Source: Dactylorhiza incarnata
Taxonomy: Eukaryota; Streptophyta; Magnoliopsida; Asparagales; Orchidaceae
Length of the DNA stretch: 64,000 nucleotides
Assembly (NCBI GenBank): GCA_033032865.1
Contig: JAWHQI010000304.1
Span: 3,157,501-3,221,500, forward strand
Reading direction: 5' to 3'
The stretch's first letter is position 1, and each line of letters begins with the position of its first letter. The notes beneath the pieces are model-generated. The model was not told the origin of the DNA. It saw only the letters and a program-made list of their open reading frames with translations, and did not search any database. Position numbers and translations under genes: made by a program. Positions 10,806 through 20,539 of the stretch are shown here, piece after piece.

Positions 10806-12114
10806 ATGTCTTTCCACAAACCTTCTGCGAAACCCCTCTCGCGAGAGATGATCGACCGCCTGGCTGCGGCCCAAGCTGCAACTGCCCCCAGGGCATCCAA
10901 ATTTGCTCCCTGGCTGATGTCCAAATGGGATCCGAGCGCCCCCTATGTCTCGCGTCGAGCCAAGGCGATTCGGCTGAATCGTCAGAGAGGCGAGACTGCC
11001 TCGGAGTCTCCGGCGGATACTCCACCGGCGAACACGCTGGCGGATGCCCTTCCGGACCCTGCGATGTCGTTATGAGAATTCCTCCTGTCTCCATTTAATT
11101 CCTGTCCCTTACCCTGCGTTGACTCTGGCCATTCGCAGGGGGCTTTGGTGTCGGAGGATGGCCATGGGGCCGTTTTGAGCAGTGTGGTGGTGCCACCTCC
11201 CGCGGACGAGGTACCTCCTCCCGATCTGGATCTTGCTCCTCCGCCTCCTCCTGGGGAGACTGTACCCCAATCCCGTGAGTTGTGAACCTTCTCGCTTTTT
11301 CCTTTTATGTTGTCGGCTACTAACCATTACCTTTTCGCAGCCCTCAACCCTGACGTCCCGCTGCGGGACTCCATTCCTCCAAGTCCCCCTGCTCAGGTGA
11401 ACCCCTCTGTCACCGCGAATGAACGGAGGGTCTCCCCTGAGCGAGAGCTGGATCAGCATCTCCGTGCTGATGACCGTGCGGATGCTCCGGCTCCTTCTTC
11501 ACAGCCTTACCGTCCAGGAAAGGGAAAGGTCTTACCTCCCGCCTGGCTGTTTGGGACGCACCCCCATTCGTCTCGTCCTTCAGGTCATCTGGACCCCACC
11601 CCAGGTCAGTTCACTCACCCGCCTCTATCGTACTCGCATATTTTATCACCACTAACCTAGTTGTGATTCCGCAGGCTATCGAGAAGCCTCCCCCTTCGAC
11701 TCCTACTACGAGGGGGGAGAGGGAATGCTCTCGCCTCTCCCTTCCCCTAAGGATCTCGCTGACTTCCTGGGTGATTCCTCGGATCACGCGACCCTGAAGG
11801 ATCGGATCTCGGAGGTCCTGGGGAAGCTCATCCATATCCAGCGAAACGTAGCCGGCCAGGTGGACGACGTGCGGCTGAGAGTCGCGCGTGAGTTAAAGGA
11901 CCTCCATCGGGACTACTCGCGCCTTCTCACCACGGTGGAGCGCCTGGGGGGCGAAGGAGGGGAGTTGTCTCCCGAAACACACGCCGCGCGAGCCCGGGAT
12001 CAACTCCAACTGGCTTCCCATGAGATCACCAATATACTCGCTTATTACCGCCCGCGAATGCCCATGGAAGCTGGGTCGCGAAAGCGAGGTCGGTGGATCT
12101 GGGAGGAGATCTGA
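10806..12114 (+). CDS. aORF1 of element B, spliced antisense gene of unknown function (four exons)
   Basis: Proposed exons are 10806-11068, 11139-11274, 11341-11604 and 11675-12114, with introns ending in CAG. Exon 1 encodes a basic N-terminus containing MIDRLAAAQAATAPRASKF. Exons 2-3 are proline-rich and share YRPGKGK-LPP with the copy in A. Exon 4 has a heptad-like helix (DDVRLRVARELKDLHRDYSRL) and a basic C-terminus ending near RGRWIWEEI. Exon sizes 263/136/264/440 compare with 234/136/270/435 in A. The first donor appears shifted by one base relative to A, so this copy may carry a small frame break at the exon 1/2 join. No known family is recognised. Its direction is opposite to B's gag-pol, so introns would persist in genomic RNA and be spliced only from the antisense transcript. 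Confidence 0.62.
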
Positions 12115-12562
12115 CCTACCCAACGTCCACCCCTCTTATTGTTTCCTTTTCTTACTTTATGCTGCGAATGTTTGAATGTTATATTTATCTGTAATAATTT
12201 CTCTATGCTTTGCGAATGCTTCTTTATTCGTTTTTCGTATCTCGTAGTTTTGCTTGGGTATTGTCGAGTGATAACTTATAGCCGAATGCTCTTCCAACCT
12301 CGTTGCGTAGCCGCGGAATGAATAGACATAGGGCATTTGCCATTAATGGGCGAGAGGTACCGGCTCGGGCCTCGAGGTGTCGGGAAGGCGCGATGGCTAT
12401 CCGCACACCCGTGGCTTCGAAAGTCCAAACGCCGTTTAGTCCCTCTATAAATAGGTCTTTCAACCACCGTATTAAATACCTAACCATCCGCTCTCTTTCC
12501 TTGCGCTAGCACTCGCGCTTCTTCCTTATCTGTTGCTCCCCTTTCCTTCTTCACTCGCAAAA
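12115..12562 (+). other. Intergenic region between aORF1 and aORF2 in B, with aORF2 promoter
   Basis: No ORF is credible here. The region begins with T-rich sequence that could end the aORF1 transcript and ends with the aORF2 promoter and a pyrimidine-rich leader (12490-12555). Confidence 0.5.
12445..12454 (+). promoter_or_regulatory. TATA box of antisense gene aORF2 in element B
   Basis: CTATAAATAG lies 109 bp upstream of the aORF2 ATG at 12563. The identical 10-mer lies 110 bp upstream of the aORF2 ATG in A (46512-46521, minus strand). The same 10-mer is the LTR TATA box. Confidence 0.7.
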
Positions 12563-14492
12563 ATGGGTGGCGATGCGGAAGGCAGGGCCAAGTGCGCCAG
12601 CGCATTCGCCAACCACGTCTTCGATACCTGCGACCTCTCCGAGGAGGCCTACCTGACTGCCGTCGCCAACTACGTCCCGCCGGGTTTCGAGGCGCGAAAG
12701 CCCAGGCCGGATGAGCACCTGAATTCCATCTCGCCTTGTGCTCTCGCGATCCCGCTAGAGCATTTCGAGGTGGGGTTTCGCCTCCCGATCTGGCCGGAAC
12801 TCCGCCAGACCTTCAGGTACTACGGGGTCGTGCCTGGCCAGCTCAACCCCAACTCCATCGCTATGTTGGTTGGGTACGCGAGCTACCTGCGAGAAGAGGG
12901 AATCAAGTTCTCGCTGCCCATCTTCCGCAAGATGTATACCTTCCGCTGCACCCATGGTATCTCGTTCTTCTCGGGACTGAGCCCCCTAAAGCACTACGGG
13001 CTCCCGAACAAGAACCATGACTGGGTTCTCCGCTTTATTTTCGTAAGCGGGAACCTGGGGAACACTCTTCTCGCGCCGGTGCAGGAGGAGGAGTCAACCT
13101 TCCGCCCCCCCCCCCGACCCTAGGGGGGCACGAGGCCAAACTCCATCAATACATCCTGGAGCACGGGATGGATCTCGTCCATCTCCGGCGAAACGTCAAC
13201 TCGCTTCCACCCATTCCGCAGGGCGAGGGTAAGTGTTCGAGACTTCATTCGCTTTCGCTTTGTGATTTTTACATCATTCGCTAGAACCATTTGTTATATT
13301 ATGCAGGTGTGCGCCACTTCCCCCTTCATCCGCCGCGTCCCTCCGGATCTACCCTCTCTCTCGCACAGGCCGCCGCGGACGCCTGTCGGGAAGAACCTTC
13401 TTCCTCCAAGCCTGGCGGAAAGAAGCGCAAGCCAGCGGTGCTGGCCTCTTCCACTTCCAAGAAGCCCAAAAACCCCCCCTCCGCCAAGGGGAAGGGGGTC
13501 CTGGACGAGACCCTCGGGGCGGGTGCTCAGATCCAAGCCCTGGGGACGAGTGCGCCAGGAGAGACCACCCCTCGCGCGGGACCGTCGTTGTCGCCGCCCC
13601 CACTTCCCAGGGACCATCGGAACTTCCCCAGCGGCGAGAAGTACATGGACCCCACGGGGGCTCCCTTGGTCAAGTGGGACAGGAATGCTAACCGGGTCTC
13701 GCTCTCCACCCTCCATCCGTCGTGGATAGAGAGCGATCTCGCCAGCGGGGAGGCTTACGCCATCGCGTATGCCCTCTATGGCCGAGAAGACGCCGAAGTC
13801 TATGATGCCGAGACGACCCAGATTCTCGCTCATGAGAGTGCCAGGGCCATGCTGCGGGCGCTCGAGCTCGCGCACATGTCTACGCGCCGGAGCATCAAAC
13901 TGGCGCGGGACTTGGCGGTGGTTGAGGAGTCCCGGTCCGTTGCTTCTACTGAGGCGATGGAGCTTAGGACTAAGCTGGCGGCTGCGGAGACCCTTCTCGC
14001 CAACCGCCCTGTCGCAGAGGTATGTATGTTTTCTCCTTTCCCGCGAGTGACTCGTTGCCGATTGACAAACTTTATTCTTACTACCTTTGTTATTATTTTC
14101 AGGATACCACGGTTGCCGAGATGCTCCGCGCTCGGGTGGCCGGCCTTGAGGATGAAATCCGTCTGGCCAAAGCCGAAGTCCAGCGATTGCGAGAGGCTGG
14201 TGCGTCAGCACTCGACCCGGTGAGCGGGGGCCATTTTTATCCCCATCACGAGTTGGAGCAGCTGATGCAAGAGAACGCGCAGAATGCCGTCAAGCATGCG
14301 CTGCAGGTGCTGCGGCGAGCGGGATACCTGAAGGCGGAGGCCGAACGTCTTTCCGCTCGCCAAGTCGTCCCCGAGCTTTATATCCCAATTCCCTTTCCCG
14401 AGGACGACCACGTCGAGCCGCGAGAAGACGCCCTCATCCCAGACTCTGGTGAGAGCGACGGGTCTTCAAGCGAGAAATCTGTTGATCCTTGA
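12563..14492 (+). pseudogene. aORF2 of element B, Transposase_28-like 'putative gypsy type transposon' protein (three exons, one frame break)
   Basis: Exons are 12563-13228, 13307-14019 and 14103-14492, all with GT-AG introns. Exon 1 holds a plant Transposase_28-like region (YYGVVPGQLNPNSIAMLVGY, then FSLPIFRKMYTFR and a WVLRF motif), a family named for its recurrence in plant gypsy-type elements. Exon 2 begins VRHFPLHPP, has a lysine-rich stretch (GGKKRKPAVLASSTSKKPK) and a conserved HMSTRRSIKLARDLAVVEE helix. Exon 3 is a coiled coil (MLRARVAGLEDEIRLAKAEV) with an acidic tail. The frame is lost at a C-run near 13108-13120 in exon 1; the rest stays open. A's copy has the same exon plan with exon 3 also 390 bp. 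The biochemical role is unknown to me. Confidence 0.72.
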
Positions 14493-14864
14493 GAAGGGCC
14501 TCTTGTATTTTCTCTTTTTGCGTTTATCCTTTTGATTGTAATTTTGAACGGGCGAGTGCTTTTAAAAGATGTATACATTGATTACAATTTGTATTATTCC
14601 CAGCTTTTCTCTCATTCGCCGCTATATCTCGCTAGGCTCGCTAGGACGTTAACTGCGGCTACTTTGGCCACACAACGAATGCCCAAGGATGACTTTGACA
14701 TGCTGTCCTTCTTCGACTTCTTGCTTCTTGTTCCATTCGAAACCCCTTACCATTCGCTCGGGCCGTGGTTTCGCCCAGGTAGTTAGGAAGAAAGATGAGG
14801 CACATCTTGCTGGCGCGTGGTCCCGGTGAGTGTTCTCGAGATCCACCCTTGAGAGCTTGGAATC
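14493..14864 (+). other. 3' region of aORF2 in B
   Basis: This is an AT-richer stretch with no supported gene, between the aORF2 stop and the 87-bp array. It probably supplies the 3' end of the antisense transcript. Confidence 0.5.
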
Positions 14865-15109
14865 TGCCACCGAGTGAGCCTTCGGACCTGCCAGCTAGGT
14901 GAGAGCCTGGACAGCGGGTCTGCTCGGGGCCAACCTCTGGAACATGGAACCTGCCACCGAGTGAGCCTTCGGACCTGCCAGCTAGATGAGAGCCTGGACA
15001 GCGGGTCTGCTCGGGGCCAACCTCTGGAACATGGAACCTGCCACCGAGTGAGCCTTCGGACCTGCCAGCTAGGTGAGAGCCTGGACAGCGGGTCTGCTCG
15101 GGGCCAACC
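14865..15109. repeat. First part of the 87-bp tandem array of element B
   Basis: Nearly three units of 87 bp are present (ctgccaccgagtgagccttc core), homologous on the opposite strand to A's 88-bp units. The array is cut by C at CAACC (15105-15109) and resumes at 35696. Confidence 0.92.
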
Positions 15110-15289
15110 TGTAACATCCCGACTTCGAAAAAGGGGTCTAGCCGGTTCAGTTGAACCCTTGGAGGAATCTAGGCCGGGTCATCAGGCAATCACGACCCGA
15201 CCTTCACCACATAGAGGTAGTCATTTAGAAAAATGACTGTTTTGGGTAGCATCGTGCTTCGCCACGACGTCAAAGTTGTTTATTGAACA

Positions 15290-16180
15290 TACGTACTTCG
15301 AATCGACTTCCGTCAGTTGCATTAGACTCGTATAGTTGATACGAGTGCAACGAAACTCGTTTCGTTTCGATCCGAGGTCATATACAGAATATGACCGTTT
15401 TGAGTATAGTAGCGCGTCACGACGATGCAATTTTAGAATATGGAGCATACGTGCTCTGAATCGACTTCCGTCAGTTGCATTAGACTCGTATAGTTGATAC
15501 GAGTGCAACGAAACTCGTTTCGTTTCGATCCGAGGTCATATACAGAATATGACCATTTTGAGTATAGTAGCGCGTCACGACGATGCAATTTTAGAATATA
15601 GAGCATACGTGCTCCTAATCGACTTCCGTCAGTTGCATTAGACTCGTATAGTTGATACGAGTGCAACGGAACTCGTTTCGTTTCGATCCGAGGTCATTTG
15701 GTGAATATGACCATTTTGAGTATAGTAGCGCGTCACGACGATGAAATTTTAGAATATGGAGCATACGTGCTCCGAATCGACTTCCGTCAGTTGCATTAGA
15801 CTCGTATAGCTGATACGAGTGCAACGGAACTCGTTTCGTTTCGATCCGAGGTCATATACAGAATATGACCATTTTGAGTATAGTAGCGCGTCACGACGAT
15901 GCAATTTTAGAATATGGAGCATACGTGCTCCGAATCGACTTCCGTCAGTTACGTTAGACTCGTATGGTCAATATGAGTACAACGGAATTCGTTTCGTCCC
16001 GATCCGAGGTCGTTTGGAGAAAACAACTATTTTGAGTAATACCGAGCGCCGCAACAACGCCATTTTAGAATATTGGGTAAACAAGCCCCAATTTCACCCT
16101 AGTCAGTTGCAACAGACTCGCGTGATCAATTCTAGCACAATGCAATTCGTTTCGTTCAAATTCGATGAGATTTGCGAAAG
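15290..16180. repeat. 158-bp tandem repeats in C LTR 1 (also in LTRs 2 and 3)
   Basis: Five to six units spaced 158 bp share tcgacttccgtcagttgcat, gatacgagtgcaacg and agtatagtagcgcgtcacga; the last unit is diverged. The same arrays lie near 22896-23786 and 30496-31386. Because the motif includes inverted parts (ctcgtatagttgatacgag), each unit could fold into a hairpin. Position upstream of the TATA box puts it in U3, where such repeats often act as enhancers. Confidence 0.85.
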
Positions 16181-16411
16181 GTAGCCAAAATAATCTATTT
16201 TGAGTTGCGTACTGGTTTGAGCGAGTAATTATGAATAACGGACTCGGAATCAACTTCAAATAATTTCGTTAACTTCATGTGATTATTACGAACACAGCGA
16301 CACCCTCTGCGCATTTATTTCGTGAGCACTTTGCATACTTTGATATATATAAATGTGTATAAATATGTGTGTGTGTGTGTGTAATGTGTATAAGTATATG
16401 CATATATAAAC

Positions 16412-16424
16412 TTATATATATAAA
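16412..16424 (+). promoter_or_regulatory. Probable TATA box of C LTR 1
   Basis: TTATATATATAAA is followed by a GC-richer, transcribed-looking leader. Equivalent sites are at 24016-24028 and 31616-31628. If correct, U3 is about 1.3 kb and R-U5 about 4.1 kb. Confidence 0.5.
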
Positions 16425-16550
16425 CAAAATAGTGAGGTGCCCTGTTGAAAAACCAAAACCGGCGAGCAAAACGGTGGGCGGAAAACAAGGGGCGGAATCC
16501 ACCGTATCCTCTCCTTCTTATACGCAGCGCCGGGACCTCTTAACGGGGAC

Positions 16551-16566
16551 GGGGGGGGGGGGGGGG
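16551..16566 (+). repeat. Hypervariable G homopolymer in C LTR 1
   Basis: G16 here corresponds to about G71 with one T in LTR 2 (24155-24225) and G27 in LTR 3 (31755-31781). Further variable G-runs are at 17034-17050, 17914-17946 and 20520-20532 with shorter counterparts in the other LTRs. Confidence 0.85.
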
Positions 16567-17029
16567 AGATCGAGCGGGTCTCGGGGCTTCGCCTCTTCTT
16601 CTCTCATGGCTTACGACGAGAGCTTGACTCCTCCAATACTCTCCTTCTTCCTCGAGTTAATGGCAAATCAAGCGGGGTGGGGTCTCGACTCATCGCGGAG
16701 GGCCTGCGATCGGCAACCCATGAGGCTGAGATCCAAGATATCCTTCTCCGATTACAGTAACCCTTCTCCTCCTTCTCCTCCATCCTCTTCCCCTTTTGCT
16801 TAACTGAGCTTGGCAAATTATGGTATTAGCAAGGTTTCTCCCTATCATCTATGCTAGATATCGTCTCAATTTCTTATTTCTTTGGGGTCATATGAAACCC
16901 TTGGGCTGGTGGTGGCTTCCTGGTTTTTCCTCCCAGGCTTTTGTATTAGCATTTGGAATGTTTTCTTTTTGGGAAATCGGGGTGGTGGCTGCTTGGTTTC
17001 CCCTTTCAGGTAAATGTTGTTCTGCTTAT

Positions 17030-17348
17030 GGAAGGGGGGGGGGGGGGGGGCTGCTCCTTTCCTTGTTGAATTGGGGGCTGCCTTGTGAGATGATTGTGGG
17101 GGCTGCTCCTTGTTGATTTAGGCTGCAGGTTGTGGCTTTGGGTTGCTCCTTTCCTTGTTGAATTGGGGGCTGCCTTGTGAGATGATTGTGGGGGCTGCTC
17201 CTTGTTGATTTAGGCTGCAGGTTGTGGCTTTGGGTTGCTCCTTTCCTTGTTGAATTGAGGGCTGCCCTTGTGAGCTGTTAATGGTGGCTGATTGTTTAGG
17301 TGCCTAGGATACTGCCCTCTTTCTCTCCCTTTATATATACATACGTAT

Positions 17349-17395
<47 letters not shown>

Positions 17396-17911
17396 TACAT
17401 GTCTTTGGAGCTGATGAAAGACTGATATAGCGGGTCGAACTATTGGAGGCGATGAAGAATGACAATCAAAATGAAATGAAGATGTAGTTTATCTCTTCTA
17501 GGTTTAGGGCATTGAGGACGGCTTGAGGAGAGGCTTCCCAGGCAACCCGTGCAACTATCATTATCGTTGGAAGAAGGGAGTTTCCTTGGTTTATAGTTAA
17601 GTCAATTAGGTTGGTGAATTTATTTTGTTCTGGGCTCAATACTAGCCACCACTGCCATTGGTGAATTCATTTTGTTAGCTCCTTACTAGCGGCTATGTGC
17701 ATCCCCCTAGTTTCATCCTAAATTAAACCCTCCATTTCGAAATACTGCATCTATATGCTAGGTAAATTCAGATTTATGCTAAGTTAATTCATGGGTTTAT
17801 GTTCATATCAATTCGGGTTTATGCTATAAAATTGGGGGTGCTGTTATGGGTTTTGGTCTGCGGTTAAGCTTCAGGTAGAAATCACATTAAATTCTTTTGG
17901 GGGTTTTGCCG

Positions 17912-17947
<36 letters not shown>

Positions 17948-18920
17948 GCTCTACCTTATTTACATGCAAATTGGGGGCTGTTTCCATGCATTTTGAAAGG
18001 GGGCTGCTCCTTTCCTTGTTAATATGGGGCTGCTCCTTTTATTGTTGCTTTGGGCTGCTCCTTTCCTTGTTAATATGGGGCTGCTCCTTTTATTGTGGTT
18101 TTGCGACTGCTCCTTTCCTTGTTAGCTTGGGGCTGCTCCTTGTGATTTGGGGGCTGCTCCTTGCTGATTTGGGGGCTGCTTTTTAGTATTGCATTTGGGG
18201 GCTGCCTTTTAGTATTGCATAATGGGGCTGCCTTTTAGTATTGCAATTGGGGGCTGCTCCTTGTTAAGTTGGACTGCAGGTTTGTTGAAATGGGGCTGCT
18301 CCTTACCTTGTTGATTTGGGACTGTTTGCTTTGAGCTGCTCTTTACCTTGTTAGTTTGGGGGCTGCTCCTTATTAGTTTGGAGGCTGCTCCTTGTTGCTG
18401 ATAATGGGGGGATGCACCTGTTGCCATGGTCTGCATGTGGTTGTGCTGCTTGGGTGATGCTATTTGGCTTTAGGTAGCATAATTTTCGACCCTTATATAT
18501 TAATCTTGGGGCTGCTATCTATTGATCAGTTGGGGGTTGATGTTTACACTCAAAACATTGGGCTGCTGTCCTTTGTTTATTGGAGGCTGCCTCTTTGTTT
18601 CTTTTGCTTTGGGCTGCTCTTTACATGTTCTCCTAGGGGCTGTCTATTTGGGCTGCTCTTTACTTGTTCTCCTGGGGGCTGTTTATTTGGGCTGCCCCTT
18701 TGCTTGCTTTACCTGGGGCTGTCAGTTGTGGCTGCCCTTTGCTTGCTTTACCTGGGGCTGTCAGTTGTGGCTGCCCTTTGCTTGCTTTACCTGGGGCTGT
18801 CAGTTGTGGCTGCCCTTTTGCTTGCTTTACCTGGGGCTGTTGGTTGTGGTTGCCCTTTGTTTGCTTTCCCTGGGGCTGTTTATTGTGGCTGCTTTGCTAG
18901 CTGAGGCTGTTTGCATTGGG
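17030..18920 (+). repeat. GGGGCTGCTCC-type minisatellite region in C LTR 1
   Basis: The motif gggggctgctccttg and close variants recur dozens of times. There is a roughly 100-bp duplication at 17050-17250, an (AT)n tract at 17346-17390, and five 40-bp units of 'tgcttgctttacctggggct' type at about 18708-18860. Long hydrophobic ORFs (for example 18464-18904) arise only from the repeat. Copies are in LTR 2 (24690-26525) and LTR 3 (32250-34085). Confidence 0.8.
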
Positions 18921-19381
18921 GGCTGCTGTCATAAAAACCTGTTGCTGCCACTATCAATTAATGTTGGGGCCTACCTTGTGAAGTGAGGGTTGTGGATATG
19001 CTTTTGGTAGATGGGCTTTGTTGTTACTACCTCCTTCCCATATTCTCTAACATTTCTTCTCTCTCTCCCCCTTCACAAATTCTGATGTTGATTAAAGGTG
19101 GAAATGCTCCCTCTTCTTTTGATGTGGTACCAATACCAATGGAGATGTTATATAGGTGCCTTGGGTTTGATCACCAAGCATCCAAATGATTTACGGGAGC
19201 CTATGGGCCATATGAAGATGGCTCGATTTAATTGCCAGCCGAGTTAAAATAGTGTTACCTTCTCGGATGAAGAGATGCTAAGCTTATATAGAGTTCGTCT
19301 TCTCTCCTCCTACAGGTTGCGGGTGGATATATTGCTGATCTTAAAGGGCGTCTCTTTTTCTTCTCTTATGAAAATAGTTGC

Positions 19382-19640
19382 CTTCGAGAAAATAATTCCT
19401 ACGGGAATACAAATGTTGCCTTCGAGAAAATAATTCCTACGGGAATACAAATGTTGCCTTCGAGAAAATAATTCCTACGGGAATACAAATGTTGCCTTCG
19501 AGAAAATAATTCCTACGGGAATACAAATGTTGCCTTCGAGAAATTAATTCCTACGGGAATGAAATGTTGCCTTCGAGAAATAATTCCTACAGGAATGAAA
19601 TGTTGCCTTCGAGATATAATTCCTACGGGAATGAAACGTT
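19382..19640 (+). repeat. 38-bp tandem repeats in C LTR 1
   Basis: Seven units of gttgccttcgagaaaataat plus tcctacgggaatacaaat, the later ones shortened, occur here. Copies lie at 26982-27245 and 34541-34805. Confidence 0.85.
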
Positions 19641-20159
19641 GCCTTCGGAATGTGACAAGGGATAAAATCGGATGGCCTATGAGTTTTACTCTAGGGCAAC
19701 CCGCACGATGGACGGTCTGGGAGGGCAACCCGTGCGAAACTAATAGAACTACGTGGGTCTGAGGCCGTATGCAAGACGATACGGAGTACGTAGGCGGTGG
19801 TCATGGGAAGACCGCCTCGGCCCAATAAGAGTCTGGATATCCCCTTCCTTATAATTGTTATATTAGGTTTGGGGGTTAGTAGGAGTTGGATTCTGTTTAT
19901 AGTTCTAATAACTTGTCTTTAGCACAGGTGACAGGTGCGGATGAGTGACAGCACCTATGTGTGGATGAAGCCACGGATCAGGCTACGTCAGGTATAAAGT
20001 TTTATTAAGCCGCATCTCCTTTTGTTGCGCCCTATCTCAGGGTATACATATATGATGCAATGAAGCCTTGATGGATAGGATTCATTGCGGCGGCGAAATC
20101 AATATTACTCATACAGGTTTTGAAATTATGGTTTCTGTGATATTTAATCTTCCGCTATA

Positions 20160-20335
20160 GATAATGTCTTCCGCTAAGGGTAACAAAGCGCACTCTTTAA
20201 TAATGTCTTCCGCTAAGGGTAACAAAGCGCACTCTTTAATAATGTCTTCCGCTAAGGGTAACAAAGCGCACTCTCTAATAATGTCTTCCGCTAAGGGTAA
20301 CAAAGCACACTCCTTAATAATGTCTTCCGCTAAAA
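20160..20335 (+). repeat. 39-bp tandem repeats in C LTR 1
   Basis: Four and a half units containing atgtcttccgctaagggtaa and caaagcgcactctttaata have a 39-bp period, so they read as a repeated 13-residue peptide in one frame. Copies are at about 27765-27940 and 35323-35498. I see no reason to call a gene. Confidence 0.85.
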
Positions 20336-20539
20336 TACTGCTTCCTTACTCTGTTGGTGTGTAGTGACTTTCGCTTAACACCACCCCTAGGCGTGACCTC
20401 GGAGTGTTCAAGGAAAAGGGTTGGAGAAGCTTGTGCCTTCACCCTTCGGAGTCGCTTCAGCGTCGTGCTAAAGGGTGGTGTGCGATAAGATCCCCCGGTC
20501 GGACCGTCGATTTGGGAGGGGGGGGGGGGGGGTCTTACA

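Larger units (their letters stand above)
15110..20539 (+). repeat. LTR 1 of element C
   Basis: This 5430-bp LTR contains, in order, a 158-bp tandem array, a TATA box (16412-16424), a pyrimidine-rich leader with a long G-run, GGGGCTGCTCC-type minisatellites, a 38-bp array and a 39-bp array. It ends GGTCTTACA. The ORFs inside it are artefacts of these repeats. Confidence 0.9.

Noticed and set aside
15221..15824. Repeated minus-strand peptides starting MHSYQLYESNATDG
   Set aside because: They come from 158-bp LTR repeats; frames overlap and restart at each unit.
18464..18986. Hydrophobic frames that look like membrane proteins
   Set aside because: They are translations of GGGGCTGCTCC minisatellites inside C LTRs, repeated identically in all three LTRs.
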